DNA of 64,000 nt from Pseudomonas mucoides. GTDB lineage: Bacteria > Pseudomonadota > Gammaproteobacteria > Pseudomonadales > Pseudomonadaceae. The position numbers were made by a program, and so were the translations under genes. Below the pieces are notes generated by a model that saw only the letters and a program-made list of their open reading frames with translations, had not been told where the DNA came from and did no database searches. The stretch's first letter is position 1, and the number at the start of each line of letters is the position of its first letter. The DNA lies in the NCBI RefSeq assembly GCF_015461845.1, contig NZ_JACOPW010000010.1:62001-126000 (forward strand), in the 5' to 3' direction. Of the stretch, positions 8,034 to 16,705 are shown piece after piece.

Positions 8034-8934
8034 CTTCGAGACAGTCCATCGAACTTACCTCAAGGGTTCAATGGATGAGGCCGGTTGGAGTTTTAACCCT
8101 GTAAACCCCGCAAAGCCTAGAACAGGTAGACATCTGAGCACCCACCAGGTTTTCAGTAATGCCGGGCTTGGAGTTGCCCTCTACTTGAGGAACGATTTCG
8201 AGGCGGGCCGTGCAATTAAGGTTCACGTTGGGTTGAAGCTTGTGTTCAGTCGGAAGGTTAAGGGCACGTTTCTTTTGCAAGATGATATGCAAAAAATCTC
8301 CTTAACTCTCGACATGGGTGGAGTGAGATCACTCTATGCATGGTTAGCCGGCGATACCCCCAATTTCACCTATGAGATTATTCGGCCGGGTGCTCCCAAG
8401 AAACAGGTGACCGGCTTTGAGACAGACCTCGAATTCCCACTTAGCATACGTGCCTTCGAAAATGACTCGGATGGTAGTGCTAGGTCTATTTTGGTTGGGC
8501 TATCCGACACCGACATTTTCCATCTGCAGCTGCACTGCCTGGGGCTAGCCAAGCTGCTTTATCCATCATTGAGTGATACTGCTCTTCTAGCGCACATGAA
8601 GCCTCGCATGAGGACCCCAACCTCATGCACCACGACCACTGGCACACCATCACATGTCAATGTGGTTCCCGAACCAACTGAGCTCCCCGCAGAGCCTCCT
8701 TTGGGCTCTATTCCTGCCAATGGTGAGTGTCTCCTAGAGGTCGACATTGAGAAGGCCAAGAAGGCCGTTTTCGCAGTTGGAAAGAATAGATGGCCACGCA
8801 AAGACATCGGTACGATCGAGCACATTCAGAATGGTCCAGTCGATGCCATGGATCGTTTTGTGAAAGCCGGCAACGTTGGTGACTTCACTGAGTGGGACAA
8901 GATTTACGGCTTGCTTCACCCCTCGACCAGGTGA
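8023..8934 (+). CDS. unknown protein, TTG start
   Basis: This encodes 303 residues if the TTG at 8023 is used. It follows GGAGGAGG at 8010-8018 and overlaps the previous gene by 11 bases. An ATG at 8070 is the alternative. There is a globular N-terminal region (to about 185), a Thr/Pro/Glu-rich linker (about 195-235) and a small C-terminal domain. No catalytic motif is recognised. It is the last gene before the promoter-like element at 8943. Confidence 0.55.
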   Translation: MLIDFETVHRTYLKGSMDEAGWSFNPVNPAKPRTGRHLSTHQVFSNAGLGVALYLRNDFEAGRAIKVHVGLKLVFSRKVKGTFLLQDDMQKISLTLDMGGVRSLYAWLAGDTPNFTYEIIRPGAPKKQVTGFETDLEFPLSIRAFENDSDGSARSILVGLSDTDIFHLQLHCLGLAKLLYPSLSDTALLAHMKPRMRTPTSCTTTTGTPSHVNVVPEPTELPAEPPLGSIPANGECLLEVDIEKAKKAVFAVGKNRWPRKDIGTIEHIQNGPVDAMDRFVKAGNVGDFTEWDKIYGLLHPSTR

Positions 8935-8942
8935 CTTCTCCA

Positions 8943-8973
8943 AAATGGGGCAGTCCAGTCCCACTATTGGGGT
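8943..8973 (+). promoter_or_regulatory. Promoter-like element A, copy 1
   Basis: AATGGGGCAGTCC at 8944-8956 and CCCACTATTGGGGT at 8960-8973 directly abut ATG 8974. The same bipartite sequence occurs at 31610, 13171, 45712 (minus) and 53971 (minus), each before an operon start. If CACTATT is the -10 region, the transcript here would be nearly leaderless. Confidence 0.65.
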
Positions 8974-9669
8974 ATGAACGAGAATCTGAAATTCCCACTG
9001 ATTTATCAGCACAACGCTGAGTACGCCCGGGAGATACATGCGGCCAAAGAGGTTAGTCGGCTTTTGCAGAAGGTTGGCTTTCCTGGTGAGGACGTGTGGA
9101 TCGATCTCCGGTTCGACTACTCATTGAGCGACCACTCCTCATCAAACCTAGACGTCATGCTGATACGGGGGCAGCCCCACGGTATCGTGAAGCTCAACCT
9201 GCAGGCCTTATTCTTGATGCAGGACTTCGAGGTGATGATCAGAGAGGTTATCCCCCATGAGTTAGCTCACGTCTTACATGGTGTGAAGTCCAAGGTTGAT
9301 GGCGTCGAAATTCAGAAACCACATGACGAGGCTTGGAGCGACATCTTCATCGACCTCGTAGGTGGTTTCGATCAGGACATTGAGCCATTGGCCAAGGTTC
9401 GGGGTGAGTTTGATGATCGAGCAGTACGGTTGAGCAAGAGCGGCATCCTGGTTGAGTGTGAATGCGGGGATGATGAGTCAATCGATGTGATTGCCGACAC
9501 CCCAGGTAATTCAGCCAAATTGCGTAACGAAGAGCTGAAGTGCACCACCTGCAAGTTTCCCTACGTCCGGTTTCAGGGCGATTCAATTCCGCAGCGCATC
9601 GCCGCTGACCTAAAATTCTTAGAGAAAATCAAATGCATCAAGCTTCAGCACACGCACCTTCAGCGTTAG
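8974..9669 (+). CDS. SprT-like zinc metalloprotease domain protein
   Basis: This encodes 231 residues. HELAH (about residue 90) followed by HDEAWSDI matches the SprT pattern HExxH...H. A C-terminal Cys cluster (CECGDD...CTTCK) looks like the SprT zinc ribbon. SprT/Spartan proteins act on DNA-protein crosslinks in eukaryotes; the bacterial role is poorly known. It starts directly after promoter-like element A and overlaps the ATPase gene by 37 bases, so the two are co-expressed. Confidence 0.75.
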   Translation: MNENLKFPLIYQHNAEYAREIHAAKEVSRLLQKVGFPGEDVWIDLRFDYSLSDHSSSNLDVMLIRGQPHGIVKLNLQALFLMQDFEVMIREVIPHELAHVLHGVKSKVDGVEIQKPHDEAWSDIFIDLVGGFDQDIEPLAKVRGEFDDRAVRLSKSGILVECECGDDESIDVIADTPGNSAKLRNEELKCTTCKFPYVRFQGDSIPQRIAADLKFLEKIKCIKLQHTHLQR

Positions 9670-11036
9670 CACAAGGCGTATCTCGCGGGAGTGGGTTGGA
9701 CCATTTCGTAGACATCCATATCGGTGTGGACGCGAAGACTGGCGAACCCAAAATATGGTCGTATCCGTCGGTCACCAATTTCAACATCATTTTCCTTGGG
9801 GGGTCGGGTGCCGGTAAGACACATACGATCCATCACATGGCAGCAAATGTGTATGTGCGAGGTACGACCCTACACGTTATCGACATTAAGGGTGACTTCG
9901 CGCATTCGAACTTTGAGGCTACGGGCTTGGGGCATATGCTCCACCCTGAAGACTTTAATGAGATCAAGTTCAACTACTACCAAGACGGCTGCTCGCTCAA
10001 TCCGCTGCAGGTCCCGCGGACAGAGGAGGGTGGGGGAGTCGTGCGTACAATTGAGTACGTTAAAGAGCTTGTTAAGGTCTTCAACCCGCAGGCAGGCCCG
10101 AAGCAGCTGAACTACCTCATCGAGATTCTAAAGACGGTCTACACGAAGTCAGGAATCGACCACGATGACCCTGAGACTTGGGCGCGGCAATCTCCAACCT
10201 TGATCGACGTGCTTGGTGAGATCGATTTGATCTTTAATGCCCTCACTGGGGGAATGGACACCACCACCGTTGCGGACATCTTTAAGGCCTTTGGCCAGGC
10301 CAAAAACCAGGCTGAAAAAGACATCCGGAAGATGAAGATCGATGAGGAGCCTAATTCAGCAATTGAGGAGCGAGTTCACGAAATTCGAGCGACCCTTGAG
10401 GACACGCTAAAAGGTCATGCTTCAAAGCTTATCAACTTCGATGCCCTCACAAATCGAAATGGCGCCCGTAGCGACTGGGAACATTGGTCAAAGGAAACTC
10501 TATACAGTCTCAAAGCAATCATCCAAGGGATGGTTGATAGCAGGCTGTTCACCGGCAATCCGTCTAAGCCGAGGCAGGGAAAAATCAACCGCTATGATCT
10601 CACCGCTCTGAGCCCAGCTCACCAGCAAGTGATCATGCGGATTATCGCAAGCCAGGTATTCGCAATGGGGGTAATGGAGACCAAGCGTAACAACGCCTTC
10701 AACCCTAAATTTCCAGCTCACATCCTCATTGCGGACGAGGGTAAACACATCAAGGAAATCTCCGTCTCTCCAATAAGTCCGTTTAACCGAATCGGTACGG
10801 AAGGTCGAGGCTATGGTGTTGGCGTCTGGTGTGGTGTGCAGCAGCCCGACCAGGTCACCAAAGATCTGCTCAAGAACTTTGCAACGTTTTTCCTGCTCAA
10901 GACCCCTGATGCCTCGTACCAAGAAATAACGAAGCTGTTTGGTGTTCGTCCGACCTTGCTGAAATCTCTCCTGCCGCGCGAGAACCTTTTGTTCGGTACC
11001 GGAGGTCCATACTCGCTCGTGAACCATTTCCGGTGA
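9633..11036 (+). CDS. HerA/TraD-like P-loop ATPase
   Basis: This encodes 467 residues. Walker A is GGSGAGKT (residues 56-63), followed by HVIDIKGDF and a Walker B-like ILIADEGK (about 365). GYGVGVWCGVQQPDQV resembles sensor motifs of the HerA, VirB4 and TraD hexameric DNA pumps (TrwB/TraD AAA_10-type fold). It lacks membrane helices, unlike most T4SS coupling proteins. It may act in plasmid DNA transfer with the MOBH-like protein nearby, or in DNA repair. ATG 9633 lies within the SprT gene. Confidence 0.75.
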   Translation: MHQASAHAPSALAQGVSRGSGLDHFVDIHIGVDAKTGEPKIWSYPSVTNFNIIFLGGSGAGKTHTIHHMAANVYVRGTTLHVIDIKGDFAHSNFEATGLGHMLHPEDFNEIKFNYYQDGCSLNPLQVPRTEEGGGVVRTIEYVKELVKVFNPQAGPKQLNYLIEILKTVYTKSGIDHDDPETWARQSPTLIDVLGEIDLIFNALTGGMDTTTVADIFKAFGQAKNQAEKDIRKMKIDEEPNSAIEERVHEIRATLEDTLKGHASKLINFDALTNRNGARSDWEHWSKETLYSLKAIIQGMVDSRLFTGNPSKPRQGKINRYDLTALSPAHQQVIMRIIASQVFAMGVMETKRNNAFNPKFPAHILIADEGKHIKEISVSPISPFNRIGTEGRGYGVGVWCGVQQPDQVTKDLLKNFATFFLLKTPDASYQEITKLFGVRPTLLKSLLPRENLLFGTGGPYSLVNHFR

Positions 11037-11041
11037 TTGTG

Positions 11042-11527
11042 ATGATCAAGCGCTATTCCATTTTGGCTATGGCTGTCCTTGCCATGTCGGGTTGTGCTCA
11101 CGACGAGAAGCCTTTCTTCGCACCCTCTGAATCTGAATTGCAGGATCGGAGCCAACTCTCGGGCGCGGACCAGGCTGTTCTAATGGGTAAGTACCAGCAC
11201 GCTGAGCGGATGCTTGCCCAATACGTTAGCCGCAATAATTCTGGTCAACTCAGAATGAAATACTTCGGCATCAGTGGCGAAAACAGAAAGCATGCAATCG
11301 ATACCGTAGCCACTCTTCTCTGGGAGACCGGTCGCGACGATTCGTTGAAGCAGTTCGCGAAAGATTACTTATCCGGGTCAGAGTATCAGACGACCCTGTG
11401 CCGCATATCAGAGCGACAAGCAAAGTACGAAGAGGCCTATCACTGCTGGAACGAAATGGGGGAGATAGATCGTGCTGAAAGGGTTGTCAGAACTGAGGCA
11501 GCCCTTCGGATTTTGAGCACCCCTTAA
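11042..11527 (+). CDS. small lipoprotein with TPR-like helices
   Basis: This encodes 161 residues. The N-terminus MIKRYSILAMAVLAMSGCAH is a lipoprotein signal with lipobox MSGC. The mature part is helical, in pairs reminiscent of TPR repeats (YQHAERMLAQYV, YEEAYHCWNEMG), as in pilotin-type or pilus-assembly lipoproteins. It is separated from the upstream ATPase by only a few bases. GTG 11033 would add three residues before the signal and is less likely. Confidence 0.65.
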   Translation: MIKRYSILAMAVLAMSGCAHDEKPFFAPSESELQDRSQLSGADQAVLMGKYQHAERMLAQYVSRNNSGQLRMKYFGISGENRKHAIDTVATLLWETGRDDSLKQFAKDYLSGSEYQTTLCRISERQAKYEEAYHCWNEMGEIDRAERVVRTEAALRILSTP

Positions 11528-11532
11528 GATCA

Positions 11533-11560
11533 CTTTCCCCGGGATTGCCCCGGGGAAAAG
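11533..11560. terminator. Bidirectional terminator
   Basis: CTTTCCCCGGG (11533-11543) pairs with CCCGGGGAAAAG (11549-11560). A-rich and T-rich flanks on both sides suit termination from both the plus-strand gene ending at 11527 and the minus-strand gene ending at 11580. Confidence 0.8.
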
Positions 11561-11583
11561 TTTCCGCATGCAGAATCTTTTAG
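11561..11583. repeat. 23-bp repeat, copy 1
   Basis: TTTCCGCATGC-AGAATC-TTTTAG matches 48584-48606 at 19 of 23 positions. Both copies lie immediately after a hairpin at the end of a transcription unit. Function unknown. Confidence 0.5.
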
Positions 11584-13106
11584 CTGGTTGCGTCTGCATC
11601 CGGCGTTTCGTTGTCGTCTTCATTTTTGTCGAGTGTTGGACGTAGCACTTTGACGTTTCCGTACTTGGTGGTTCCCCATTTAGGCACTGTTGTTGGGAGC
11701 AATTCGGAGATTCGATCCTTATTGAGAAGCACGCAGGCCTTCCATGGTTTCACACCAACCCTTACGTCGAACATCGCAGTGGGGCTTTCCATGTCCTTGA
11801 CCTTCCACATGAGAAGGCCTAGTGAATCGAGTGCATTCTTGATTACGGGAATCGACGGGTGGCTGAAGCTTCGTGAGTCCACGCCCAACTGCATTTGACG
11901 AGCAAGAGCGTTGGGTAAAAATTCATCAAGGGACTCAATCAAGCGTGACATGGGCATGATCACATACTCGAAAGCATCCTTCGTCCAGCCTGCATCTTGA
12001 CCGCCACGGTAAGCATTGATATCTGCCACGTTCAAGAACTTCTCTACTGCCGAAGCAACAAGATCGACCGTATTTGAGGCAGCTTGAGCAGCAGCGATAC
12101 CTGCCGCTTTCTCAGACTGAATAATCTTTCCGTCGGCATGCCGGATAGCGCTAATGAGCCGCTCTACGCGGTCCCCTGCATTAGTGGGCAGATGGGTCGG
12201 GTGGTGGTAGTAACGCAGAGCCATCGTGAGCGTGAAGCGGTCCTCAGGGGCAAGCGAGTTGAACTCGGGCTGTTGCCGGACTAGATAAGCACTGAATGTG
12301 TTGTGGTGGGTCGCGTCCTTGCGTTTGACCCATTCACCAGGGCCTTTTTGCTGATACGCGAGGAGCTTGTCGATGTCGTGAGCCAGGCCGGCGACGCGAG
12401 CAAGAGGCTCCTCCCAACCTTTGGCACGCATGTAATCAGCAACGGATTTAGAGATTGCTATGGAGTGGTCCCCGAGAGATGCATCAGCATGGTGATGTCC
12501 TACGCTCGCCGGAACTTCTGGATGAGCCTTGAGTAACTCAAGAATGGCAACTTGGAGCTTTTCAATCGGCGATTCTGGCGGCCTAGCAGTGGCGACCGGT
12601 GCGCGGTCGCATCGCAAATAGTATTGCTCAAAGGGGTCCGTATCCTTAACACCAGGAATGACTGCCCCAGTGCTGGCATCTCGGCTATCCGGGATCATTA
12701 CCATCATCGTGCAACCAGGAATGTCACAAGGATAAATGCCTGTTACCGCTGGATCTGGTTCCTCCATTTCCTCAGCTTTGGGCTGATCGTTGCGTGGAGC
12801 ATAGATTTTCGCAAAGCCTATGGTTACGAGGGAGTAAGCCACCGCCGAGAACAATAAGGCGTGGACAATATTCATGCCTACAGCAGCAAGGGTACCCAAG
12901 TAGCCACCATCCGAAATCACCTGCGTAACCAAGTGTGGCTTGAACATGTACCAGACGGGCGCAAGCGCGTGTGCCTGGTAGTTGAGTTCCTCGCCGATCT
13001 CGACGAGGTAGGCCGCGTATCCACCGATCACCAAAGCCAACATGACGATCAATGGGAACATCGCGGATTTAGTGCTCGATGCTGCTGAAGAGCTCATTTT
13101 TGACAT
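11580..13106 (-). CDS. membrane-anchored HD-domain protein with MOBH/TraI_2 relaxase signature
   Basis: This encodes 508 residues. Two membrane helices lie at about 16-36 and 73-97. A central domain carries PASVGHHHADASLGDHS (residues 199-215), then LAHDIDKL with HD at 243-244 and a later HHPTH. This reproduces the PASE..HHH....LL.H and HD motifs of TraI_2 (MOBH) relaxases of the R27/SXT type, here in a shorter and membrane-bound form. It could nick at the plasmid transfer origin or be an HD phosphohydrolase derived from such a relaxase. The Asn/Asp-rich tail has no known motif. The gene is monocistronic, convergent to the lipoprotein and divergent from the pilus operon. Confidence 0.7.
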   Translation of the reverse strand: MSKMSSSAASSTKSAMFPLIVMLALVIGGYAAYLVEIGEELNYQAHALAPVWYMFKPHLVTQVISDGGYLGTLAAVGMNIVHALLFSAVAYSLVTIGFAKIYAPRNDQPKAEEMEEPDPAVTGIYPCDIPGCTMMVMIPDSRDASTGAVIPGVKDTDPFEQYYLRCDRAPVATARPPESPIEKLQVAILELLKAHPEVPASVGHHHADASLGDHSIAISKSVADYMRAKGWEEPLARVAGLAHDIDKLLAYQQKGPGEWVKRKDATHHNTFSAYLVRQQPEFNSLAPEDRFTLTMALRYYHHPTHLPTNAGDRVERLISAIRHADGKIIQSEKAAGIAAAQAASNTVDLVASAVEKFLNVADINAYRGGQDAGWTKDAFEYVIMPMSRLIESLDEFLPNALARQMQLGVDSRSFSHPSIPVIKNALDSLGLLMWKVKDMESPTAMFDVRVGVKPWKACVLLNKDRISELLPTTVPKWGTTKYGNVKVLRPTLDKNEDDNETPDADATS

Positions 13107-13170
13107 ACCAAAAGCGGGGACTCAAAAAGGGTGCCGGTTTTTTTCGAAAAGTTCCAACCAAAACCGCGTT

Positions 13171-13200
13171 TTTGGAGCACTGGCCTTCCACTATTACGGT
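13171..13200 (+). promoter_or_regulatory. Promoter-like element A, pilus operon
   Basis: TTTGGAGCACTGG (13171-13183) and CCTTCCACTATTACGGT (13184-13200) align with element A at 8943 and 31610, including the TGGxGCA half and CCACTATTA. It precedes the pilus operon by about 28 bases and explains why the first gene should start at GTG 13228 rather than further upstream. Confidence 0.65.
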
Positions 13201-13227
13201 AACAGTCACCTCCAAAGGATTTTGTTT

Positions 13228-14109
13228 GTGAAGCATGCCCTGTCCATCCTGGCACTGATGATCGGCTGCCAAGCGGCTTATGCGGCGAATAGCGCGTTCA
13301 GCGACAGCGCCCTCGCACGCAACGAAGCCTTGTCCCCGTTCGATCGGTCCTATGAGGCCGGTCGTGCGCAAAACATCAACCAACCCGTCGACTACCAGCA
13401 GACTAAGCCCTCACACGGCCTTCAACTCGATCTCTCTGCTGATGATCCAGTGATTTCCGTTCAGGAAACTGAAACGGAGCGTAAGTACCGGCAAACCCTG
13501 GCTGACCTTGAAACAAATAAGCAGTCTCTGATGAATGCGCGTAAGGAAACTGAGCGCCAATTGGAGGCTGCTAAAGCTACCGCCGAAGCAACTGCGGCTA
13601 AGCGCCGTTCCGATCTGCTTGCGCAGCAGGTAGAGATTCAGCAAGCGCTAGCGCTTAACCGACAAGCTCAGCAACAAGCAGAACGCCTGAAGTATGAGCA
13701 AGTCGCAGCAGTGGCCAATATCAAGGCTCATAGCGACCAGCTGCTAATGCTGGCCGAAAACAATGCTGAAGTGATTGAGTCTTCTGCCCATAAGCGGGTG
13801 ATCCTGGAGCGAATCGATCCCACAGTCGTGATGAACGAAACGGTTACCGCTGAGTACCAGGCAGCAACAATCAAGCAAATCGTAACCGGCATCATGCCGA
13901 ATGGCTGGCGTGTGAAGACTGACTTCAGCCGTAAGCCAGAACTTGAGGTTCGCACCTATGAATTCGTTTCCACGGATGCTCGGGATGTCGCACTCCGAAG
14001 TCTTACGGCCTCGGTTCGCGACGCCAAAGTCCGTTACCAATATTTTTGGGATTTGAAGGATGCCGGTGGCAACCCTTCTCCAATGATCCTCCTCACCGAT
14101 CGCCCGTAA
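13228..14109 (+). CDS. pilL: PilL/TcpQ-like pilus periplasmic protein
   Basis: This encodes 293 residues from GTG 13228 (AAAGGA 8 bases upstream). The start gives a clean signal peptide ending LMIGCQAAYA. A long Glu/Ala/Gln coiled coil spans about 75-165. The C-terminal domain (NGWRVKTDF...YFWDLKDAGGNP) resembles the TcpQ/PilL C-terminal domain found next to type IVb secretins. The position just before the secretin gene matches the R64 and TCP pilus operons. A longer frame from 13042 would overlap the divergent gene and lack a signal peptide at its start. Confidence 0.65.
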   Translation: MKHALSILALMIGCQAAYAANSAFSDSALARNEALSPFDRSYEAGRAQNINQPVDYQQTKPSHGLQLDLSADDPVISVQETETERKYRQTLADLETNKQSLMNARKETERQLEAAKATAEATAAKRRSDLLAQQVEIQQALALNRQAQQQAERLKYEQVAAVANIKAHSDQLLMLAENNAEVIESSAHKRVILERIDPTVVMNETVTAEYQAATIKQIVTGIMPNGWRVKTDFSRKPELEVRTYEFVSTDARDVALRSLTASVRDAKVRYQYFWDLKDAGGNPSPMILLTDRP

Positions 14110-14123
14110 CGTAAGGCCAGCTA

Positions 14124-15776
14124 ATGAAGCTCAAGCATATTGTACTTGCACTGACACTGGCCTCCGGGTTGCTCGGTTGCCAGAGCCAATTCGAATTCTC
14201 CCCTGAAACTCAGTACGGTGCCCTGCGGCCCGATGCTAAAGAGAAAATGCAGGCTCTTCGGGGCAATACCTATGTGCGTGAGATTCGCACGGAGGATGCC
14301 GCCAGGCGTAAGCCGGTGTTCCTGAGCAAGAAGGGGATTCCCCTGCGCTCCGTCCTGGCTGAAACACTTCCGGGTTATTCAATTATCCCGCGCGGTAAGG
14401 TAAATCTGAATGACACTATCGACGTATCCGCTGACGGCATGCAGATGGCGGATTTCATCGAGTACATTGAGGGAACTCGTGATCTCGACATAAAGATCGA
14501 AGGTAACCGAATTTTTGTCAGCAATTACTCTACGCGTGAATGGAACTTGGCAGCTTTTGCCTCGACCCGTAACGTAAACAACGTGATTGCGTCTACTCAA
14601 ACCCGCGGTGCCAAAGCGGGTGACAGTGAAGACAATACCAAGGAAACCGGCACGTCCACTGGCAACATCATTGGTTTCACCCTGTCTGAGGACGAGTGGA
14701 CCAAAATCATGGAAGGTGCCAGAAAGATCATCGGTGCCGCCTCGGATAAAGGCGGCTCTACGCGCTCAATGGGTACTGCAGATAGTACGAGCGTTGGATC
14801 TGGAAGCCGCGGTAGCAACTCCCCCACTGGCCCATCGAACCAACAAAGTTCTGGGTTGAATTTCGACGTTCAACTCCCAGCTATGATTGGCGGCTTGGGT
14901 GACTCTGAGGAAGCACCTGCGTACATCGAGGGCATTCGGTCTGTAGGCATCGTTACTGCCGGCGGCAAGCCTTCAAAGATGAAGGTTCTTGATCGATATC
15001 TTAAGCGTGCAATCGAAGAGTCCACGAAGGTTGTGAACGTTCAGGTCGAGGCTTATGACGTCCTCCTGACAGATGGCAAGCAAAAGGGGATCGACTGGAA
15101 TCTGTTGGTCAATTCTACGGTCAGCGGGAACCCCCTCGGCCTGAATTTCTTTAACACGTCTCCTAAGAGCGACGACCCTTTCTGGAACGTTCAAGGAACC
15201 TACACCTCCTCCAAGGTAACGGCATCGGCTCTGGTTAAATTCCTCGAGCAATACGGCCGTGTTGAGCTTAAAGATCAACCCAACATCACTGTCCGCAATG
15301 GCGTCCCAGCTCAAATCTACGCCGGTGAGGAACTGACCTACATCGTTGATGTTGAACAATCTCAGGATAAGAGCGGAAACGTAACAGTGACCCCTAAGCT
15401 TGGCCGACTGAAGGTTGGTGTAACGCTTAGCGTTACTGTCCGTGTTCTTGATAATGACCAGTTGCTTGTTGATGTCTGGCCTGTGATTTCCAACCTGAAT
15501 GACCCGGACACAATCAACATCGGTGATTATTCGTTCAATACTCCGAGAGTGAATCTTAAAGAGTTCAGCACCCAGTTGATTACTTCCTCGGGCCAGTCAG
15601 TGCACCTTGGTGGTTTGATCACAAAGCGTATGAACGAAGCCATGCGCCAGTTGCCATGGCAGAACCTGGTGACCAAAGCGATTCTTAATCCGCTCACTCA
15701 AGGCATTAACAACTCTCTGGAGCGGCGTGAACTGGTTCTGGTCGTAACCCCAACATTGGTGCAAGGGGCGTTGTAA
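14124..15776 (+). CDS. pilN: PilN-type secretin lipoprotein
   Basis: This encodes 550 residues. The lipoprotein signal has lipobox GLLGC (Cys 19). An N-terminal secretin/TonB short domain (about 60-140) is followed by a Gly/Ser/Thr-rich linker (about 165-245). The C-terminal secretin core has VRNGVPAQIYAGEELTYIVD and SGQSVHLGGLITKR ending in ERRELVLVVTPTLV. It forms the outer-membrane channel for the thin pilus. It overlaps the next gene by one base (TAATG), consistent with tight coupling. Confidence 0.85.
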   Translation: MKLKHIVLALTLASGLLGCQSQFEFSPETQYGALRPDAKEKMQALRGNTYVREIRTEDAARRKPVFLSKKGIPLRSVLAETLPGYSIIPRGKVNLNDTIDVSADGMQMADFIEYIEGTRDLDIKIEGNRIFVSNYSTREWNLAAFASTRNVNNVIASTQTRGAKAGDSEDNTKETGTSTGNIIGFTLSEDEWTKIMEGARKIIGAASDKGGSTRSMGTADSTSVGSGSRGSNSPTGPSNQQSSGLNFDVQLPAMIGGLGDSEEAPAYIEGIRSVGIVTAGGKPSKMKVLDRYLKRAIEESTKVVNVQVEAYDVLLTDGKQKGIDWNLLVNSTVSGNPLGLNFFNTSPKSDDPFWNVQGTYTSSKVTASALVKFLEQYGRVELKDQPNITVRNGVPAQIYAGEELTYIVDVEQSQDKSGNVTVTPKLGRLKVGVTLSVTVRVLDNDQLLVDVWPVISNLNDPDTINIGDYSFNTPRVNLKEFSTQLITSSGQSVHLGGLITKRMNEAMRQLPWQNLVTKAILNPLTQGINNSLERRELVLVVTPTLVQGAL

Positions 15777-16705
15777 TGGCAGAACTTCAGCTTGGGATAC
15801 CGATCAAGATAGGTGGTGAAGAAGTCATCATCTTCCGTGACGCTATCGGTACCGATGCTTTGGCAACTGGCCGTGATGCTGAAGTATTCACGGTCATTGA
15901 GCATGCCGGCCCGGATGGTCGTCCACCAATCTATATTGATGAGAATGAGCTCGGCACGTTAAGGGAGGATTTTCCCGGCACAAACGTGTATGGCCTCTGG
16001 CAGCTCTTATTTGCAAACAACCTTGTGCCCTTGGGGCACGAGGTTGTTGTATTCCCTACCAGCGAAGCAGGTGGCGTATACCTGCAAATGCAGAATGGGA
16101 CTGACTATGACAGTCCTGCAAATATCAAGCGATCCTCTGAGTATATCGACAACTACTCTGCGGACTTATATGGCTATGATCTGCTCGCAGCGCCAAGAAT
16201 CCGCGTTGACATCACCGACCTGATCCTTCCATCGACGCCAGCGTTTACACGAGTTGAGCTCTTTTCCAAAAAGCAACACGAACGTACAAAGCGTTGGTAT
16301 CTCGCTCTAGCGATTTGCATCGTTGCTGCTGTCGCCGCCGTTGGCTACAACTACACAATGTATGCGGTTTTCACGATGAATATGGCCGAATACACAACCA
16401 AAAAGAAGTTAAGCAGCGACTTGGATACGCGCGTCGCGGGCCTGTTGAAAGAACGGCTTCAGACCATACCAAATGATGGCGTCGTTATTTCGAGCATAGA
16501 TCAGGTTCTTGCCTTCGATCCCAAGATATCTACGCCTACTGCTGCCGGGCACACAAATGGTTTTACAGCTGGGCATGTTTTTATGACGCGGCCTGATTTT
16601 GCAGTGGATCTTTCGGGAAAGATTCCAGGTGTTACATCAAAGTTGATGCCCCAAATGTCCTATCTCTTGACTGTATCTCCTGATGCACTGGAGGTAGCGT
16701 ATTAA
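15776..16705 (+). CDS. pilO: PilO-like pilus assembly protein
   Basis: This encodes 309 residues: a cytoplasmic N-terminal domain of about 175 residues, one membrane helix (about 180-200, LALAICIVAAVAAVGYNY) and a periplasmic domain. That order is typical of type IVb PilO2-type proteins. Position between secretin and PilP genes supports the call; sequence similarity alone is modest. Confidence 0.6.
   Translation: MAELQLGIPIKIGGEEVIIFRDAIGTDALATGRDAEVFTVIEHAGPDGRPPIYIDENELGTLREDFPGTNVYGLWQLLFANNLVPLGHEVVVFPTSEAGGVYLQMQNGTDYDSPANIKRSSEYIDNYSADLYGYDLLAAPRIRVDITDLILPSTPAFTRVELFSKKQHERTKRWYLALAICIVAAVAAVGYNYTMYAVFTMNMAEYTTKKKLSSDLDTRVAGLLKERLQTIPNDGVVISSIDQVLAFDPKISTPTAAGHTNGFTAGHVFMTRPDFAVDLSGKIPGVTSKLMPQMSYLLTVSPDALEVAY

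Noticed and set aside
10500..11027. Minus-strand frame of 175 codons opposite the HerA-like ATPase gene
   Set aside because: Shadow of the ATPase coding region, including its Walker B segment.
11561..11583. 23-bp repeat as a pdif/XerCD site
   Set aside because: The arms do not match the XerD-binding consensus on either strand.
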